Of a DNA stretch of 37,606 nucleotides, positions 35,160 through 37,606 are shown one piece after another. The first letter of the stretch is position 1. Every line of letters begins with the position of its first letter. This DNA comes from an uncultured Clostridiaceae bacterium (lineage in GTDB: Bacteria; Bacillota; Clostridia; TANB77; CAG-508), in assembly GCA_946628065.1 (NCBI GenBank), contig CAMOWC010000012.1:1-37606 (forward strand), given 5' to 3'. A program made the position numbers and the translations under genes. Below the pieces are notes generated by a model, which saw only the letters and a program-made list of their open reading frames with translations, had not been told where the DNA came from and searched no databases.

Positions 35160-36531
35160 TTTTACCTCTCAATTTCTTCAATTTAGCTACATCCTTTATA
35201 AGTTCCTCATATTTATGAAGCCACGTAATTAAGTATACATTGTCACAATCGTATTTGTCTAGTTCTTTTAGGATTTCTGAATCACTATCTGTAGGTAAAA
35301 TTGATATTTTATTTTTGTCAACTCCTGCATAAATTAACCTGTTTGCACTATCATATGCAACTGCTTCTGAAAAGCAAATATATCTTTCAATGTTAGATTT
35401 GATAAGAGAGTCTACATTGCAATCAAAAGCATAGAATGTATTTGTATAATATGGCTTAAAGTCCTCTAGCTGTTCAAGTCCTAACATAAATATTTTTGGT
35501 TTATTATCCCTGCTTATATAATCGATTGCAGACTGGAGTGTCTCTGGATTTTCTTGTTTCATTCTTATATATTTTATTTCTTTTGTTCCATACTGTATTG
35601 TCTCTAATCTACCACTAATGTTTTTAAATGTTGAAAATGCTTCTTCTTGTTTATCTATTGGTATCTCGAATTTTTTACATATTGCAATGCAAAGCGCATA
35701 ATTGTACATAAAAAAAGGTTGATTATATGGTACCTTGTATTTATGTTCATCACACTCAAATTCATTTGTACTAAAATTTATATTTTTAATTAATACATCT
35801 GGATACTCTTCACTTTTGAAGCCACAACTTGTACATGAGAATTTTCCGACATTGTCTACATTATAGTATTCAAACTCTATTTTGTCATTGCACTTTGGGC
35901 ATGGAAGAGTTACATCATAAAATTCATTTTTTGTAAAAGAGGTATCATTTTTGTCAACACCATAATAAATTACTTTACCCGAAATATCTTCGTAGGATTT
36001 TACCCTTGGTTCTTCATTATTTAAAAATAATGTCATTTCATTATTAATTGTTTTACTTAGTTTTTGGTAAATGTAGTCTGGCTCGCCATTTCTTTGTACC
36101 TGGTCTTTTTGCAAATTCGTTATGCATAAGTTTTTCCCTGGTAAATATTCATGTATACGTGCAAGAGACCTTTCATCCACTTCAAAACAAAGAAATTCTG
36201 TTTTTATTTTCCCTGATAAACTTGAATTTTTTATTAAAGCTGTTGCAATCCCACCAATTAGATTTGCCCCTTCTATGTTTGTTGTAACACTCTTGCCTGC
36301 TGTTTTAAGTGTGTGAACTACAATATTATTCGTTGTTGACTTTCCATTTGTTCCAGTGATAAATATAGTTTTATCATAGTTTATATTTTTAAAGCCTTTA
36401 ATAAAATCCTTTTTAATTTTATTTGCAAACGCACCCGGAATATTGGTTCCTCTTTCTTTTGATACAAGCTTAGTTAAGAAAACTAATATCTTGCCTACAT
36501 ATAATGCTACTATAAATCTTACTCTTTCCAT
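35149..36531 (-). CDS. MurT-like Mur ligase family protein
   Basis: A 460-residue Mur ligase. The P-loop GTNGKST is at 60-66, and a zinc ribbon (C211, C214, C233, C236) typical of MurT sits in the middle domain. The C-terminal DUF1727-type region is divergent. The RDQxDR segment of canonical MurT reads KDQVQR, KNPAG is replaced by QENPET, and the usual DGxDxSW segment is not evident. MurT with GatD amidates the alpha-carboxyl of D-Glu in lipid II. With the partner lacking its Cys, this pair may activate the same carboxyl for a different amine. It leads the operon and has its own strong promoter. Confidence 0.85.
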   Translation of the reverse strand: MERVRFIVALYVGKILVFLTKLVSKERGTNIPGAFANKIKKDFIKGFKNINYDKTIFITGTNGKSTTNNIVVHTLKTAGKSVTTNIEGANLIGGIATALIKNSSLSGKIKTEFLCFEVDERSLARIHEYLPGKNLCITNLQKDQVQRNGEPDYIYQKLSKTINNEMTLFLNNEEPRVKSYEDISGKVIYYGVDKNDTSFTKNEFYDVTLPCPKCNDKIEFEYYNVDNVGKFSCTSCGFKSEEYPDVLIKNINFSTNEFECDEHKYKVPYNQPFFMYNYALCIAICKKFEIPIDKQEEAFSTFKNISGRLETIQYGTKEIKYIRMKQENPETLQSAIDYISRDNKPKIFMLGLEQLEDFKPYYTNTFYAFDCNVDSLIKSNIERYICFSEAVAYDSANRLIYAGVDKNKISILPTDSDSEILKELDKYDCDNVYLITWLHKYEELIKDVAKLKKLRGKNGK

Positions 36532-36581
36532 CTTTCCTCCACCGATAATTGCTATGTCTCATTTTTTTCCTTATTTTATGA

Positions 36582-36610
36582 ATTATACCATTCCGCCTAG
36601 TAAATTTCAA
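36582..36610 (-). promoter_or_regulatory. strong promoter of the murT-like operon
   Basis: TTGAAA (36605-36610), 17 bp, TATAAT (36582-36587) with an extended TGG, on the minus strand. It lies just after the acpP terminator, about 50 bases before the start codon. Confidence 0.8.
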
Positions 36611-36636
36611 TTGTTTAAATTTAATTTGCATGAAAA

Positions 36637-36659
36637 AAAGGCTCTTTCTTCAAGCCTTT
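36637..36659 (-). terminator. acpP terminator
   Basis: A 7-bp stem (36637-36643 with 36653-36659) followed by TTTTTTT on the minus strand, 15 bases after the acpP stop. Confidence 0.75.
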
Positions 36660-36674
36660 CTTTTGTTTCTTATA

Positions 36675-36914
36675 TTATACATTTTCTTTTATGTAATCTA
36701 CTACATCTTCTACTGTAACAACTTTTTCTGCGTCACTATCAGGTATTTCCATATCAAATTCTTCTTCAAGCGCCATTACTAATTCTACAATGTCAAGTGA
36801 ATCTGCTCCTAAATCATCTATAAAAGATGCATCTGGGGTTACAGCTGTTTCAGCTACACCTAATTGATCAACAATTATATTTTTTACCTTTTCAAAAACT
36901 TCTTCTGAACTCAT
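36675..36914 (-). CDS. acpP: acyl carrier protein
   Basis: A 79-residue acyl carrier protein of fatty acid synthesis. The phosphopantetheine attachment Ser39 is in the standard [16 protein letters not shown] motif. It is acidic and four-helical, as expected. GAGGAGGTG lies 14 bases before the ATG. The gene follows plsX and has its own promoter. Confidence 0.97.
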   Translation of the reverse strand: MSSEEVFEKVKNIIVDQLGVAETAVTPDASFIDDLGADSLDIVELVMALEEEFDMEIPDSDAEKVVTVEDVVDYIKENV

Positions 36915-36981
36915 GTTAATAAGTTCACCTCCTCTAAATTTCTTATTAAATTTAAATTAATATCTATACCTTACTTTATAC

Positions 36982-37010
36982 ACAATAATATATGTTTAGA
37001 TAAATGTCAA
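36982..37010 (-). promoter_or_regulatory. likely promoter of acpP
   Basis: TTGACA (37005-37010), 17 bp, TATTGT (36982-36987) on the minus strand. The -35 overlaps the plsX stop codon. Confidence 0.6.
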
Positions 37011-37606
37011 GCATTTAAATTAATTTTTTTCATTTTTTCAAATTCTTCTTTCATGTTATCTACAGCCCTGCTTTTAGCAAACTGTTCCGCCTGTTTTATT
37101 GTAAAATAGAATAAATATTCATCACTACTTCCATGTGCTTTTACAACAGGTTTTTTTACACCTAAAAATAGAGCTCCACCATATTCTTTATAATCCATTG
37201 TTTTAGTAAATCTTTTTATGCCTGGCAATGCAGGAAGAACTGCTAACTTGCTAATTAAATTTTTCTTTAAGCTCTCTGTAAGGTTACGCTTTACAAGTTT
37301 TCCAAATCCTTCTACAGTTTTTAAGAAGACATTTCCCGTAAATCCGTCTGTAAGAATAGCATCAATTTCACCTGAAAACGCATCTCTTCCCTCTATATTT
37401 CCTGCAAAATTAATTCCAAGTTCGTTTCCTTTTGCGGATAATATTTGATATGTCTCTTTAATTAGCTCATTTCCCTTTGTTGGCTCTGTTCCTATGTTTA
37501 GCAAACCTATTTTAGGTTCTTTTATTCCATAATTATTTTGTAAATAAATAGTTGCCATTTGTGCAAATTGTACTAAGTTCATTGGTTTGCAATTTGTATT
37601 TGCTCC
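37007..37606 (-). CDS. plsX: phosphate acyltransferase PlsX (3' part, cut by the window edge)
   Basis: The last 199 residues of PlsX, which makes acyl-phosphate from acyl-ACP for phospholipid synthesis. The reading frame runs past the right edge: GANTNCKP at the border matches the PlsX motif GANxDCKP, so the ATG at 37582 is internal and not the start. PKIGLLNIGTE, GRDAFSGEIDAILTDGFTGN and EYGGALFLGVKKP are typical. It precedes acpP, as in other Firmicutes. Confidence 0.95.
   Translation of the reverse strand, partial: GANTNCKPMNLVQFAQMATIYLQNNYGIKEPKIGLLNIGTEPTKGNELIKETYQILSAKGNELGINFAGNIEGRDAFSGEIDAILTDGFTGNVFLKTVEGFGKLVKRNLTESLKKNLISKLAVLPALPGIKRFTKTMDYKEYGGALFLGVKKPVVKAHGSSDEYLFYFTIKQAEQFAKSRAVDNMKEEFEKMKKINLNA

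Noticed and set aside
37007-37582. A complete 191-residue PlsX starting at 37582
   Set aside because: The frame continues to the window edge with the PlsX motif GANTNCKP, so the gene is cut by the edge.
1-37606. Prophage, insertion sequence or integrated plasmid
   Set aside because: No transposase, integrase or phage structural gene is visible; gene order is mainly core chromosomal.

Overview
The window is strongly AT-rich and reads as the chromosome of an endospore-forming, Gram-positive anaerobe of the Clostridia type, probably an uncultured gut lineage. The evidence is the run ylmC/ymxH, sigG, sigE, spoIIGA, ftsZ, ftsA, the sbp/DUF881 genes, ftsQ and murA, plus a sortase-type wall anchor and cohesin/dockerin proteins. 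Almost everything is on the minus strand. Only tRNA-Ser, leuS and a metallopeptidase gene are on the plus strand.

Layout. 1-420: leader and near-consensus promoter of an rRNA gene (probably 23S) that runs off the left edge. 421-2931: ylmC and two pilin-like proteins. 3052-5593: sporulation sigma factors G and E and the pro-sigma-E protease SpoIIGA. 5726-13723: FtsZ, FtsA, an unrecognised 415-residue protein, Sbp, two DUF881 proteins, FtsQ/DivIB and MurA. 13878-15798: topoisomerase III. 15940-18496: tRNA-Ser(CGA) and leuS. 18553-23431: an extracellular cluster of a wall-anchored cohesin protein, a HEXXH metallopeptidase and a papain-family protease with a C-terminal dockerin. 23659-29682: a repair operon (ogg, addB, family-4 UDG) ending in a GltD-like oxidoreductase. 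29743-32431: YitT transporter-like protein, radical SAM enzyme and RNase III. 32453-36531: arginase, ornithine racemase and a divergent GatD/MurT pair. 36675-37606: acpP and the 3' part of plsX.

Main discovery. Five genes (topB, the HEXXH metallopeptidase, the dockerin protease, yitT and rnc) are each interrupted once, and each needs exactly one +1 frameshift. All five shifts fall on an in-frame CGG codon. Skipping its C and reading the next three bases as GGN (Gly) restores the conserved protein. In a manual scan of every other gene here (roughly eleven thousand codons) I found no other in-frame CGG. This suggests that CGG is not an ordinary Arg codon in this organism but a recoding signal for +1 frameshifting or four-base decoding, with a lost tRNA-Arg(CCG) or a special tRNA as possible causes. 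Independent assembly errors would not all land on the same rare codon.

A second lead is the operon murT-like, gatD-like, ornithine racemase, arginase. The GatD-like protein lacks both the glutaminase Cys and His, and the MurT-like protein has lost familiar motifs, so the pair is unlikely to perform ordinary lipid II amidation. The neighbours would convert arginine to D-ornithine. A role in attaching D-ornithine to the alpha-carboxyl of D-Glu, as in group B peptidoglycan, is a testable hypothesis. Other points are two long palindromic elements, an rRNA gene with its own promoter, and a cohesin-dockerin protease display system whose dockerin is made only after the frameshift.
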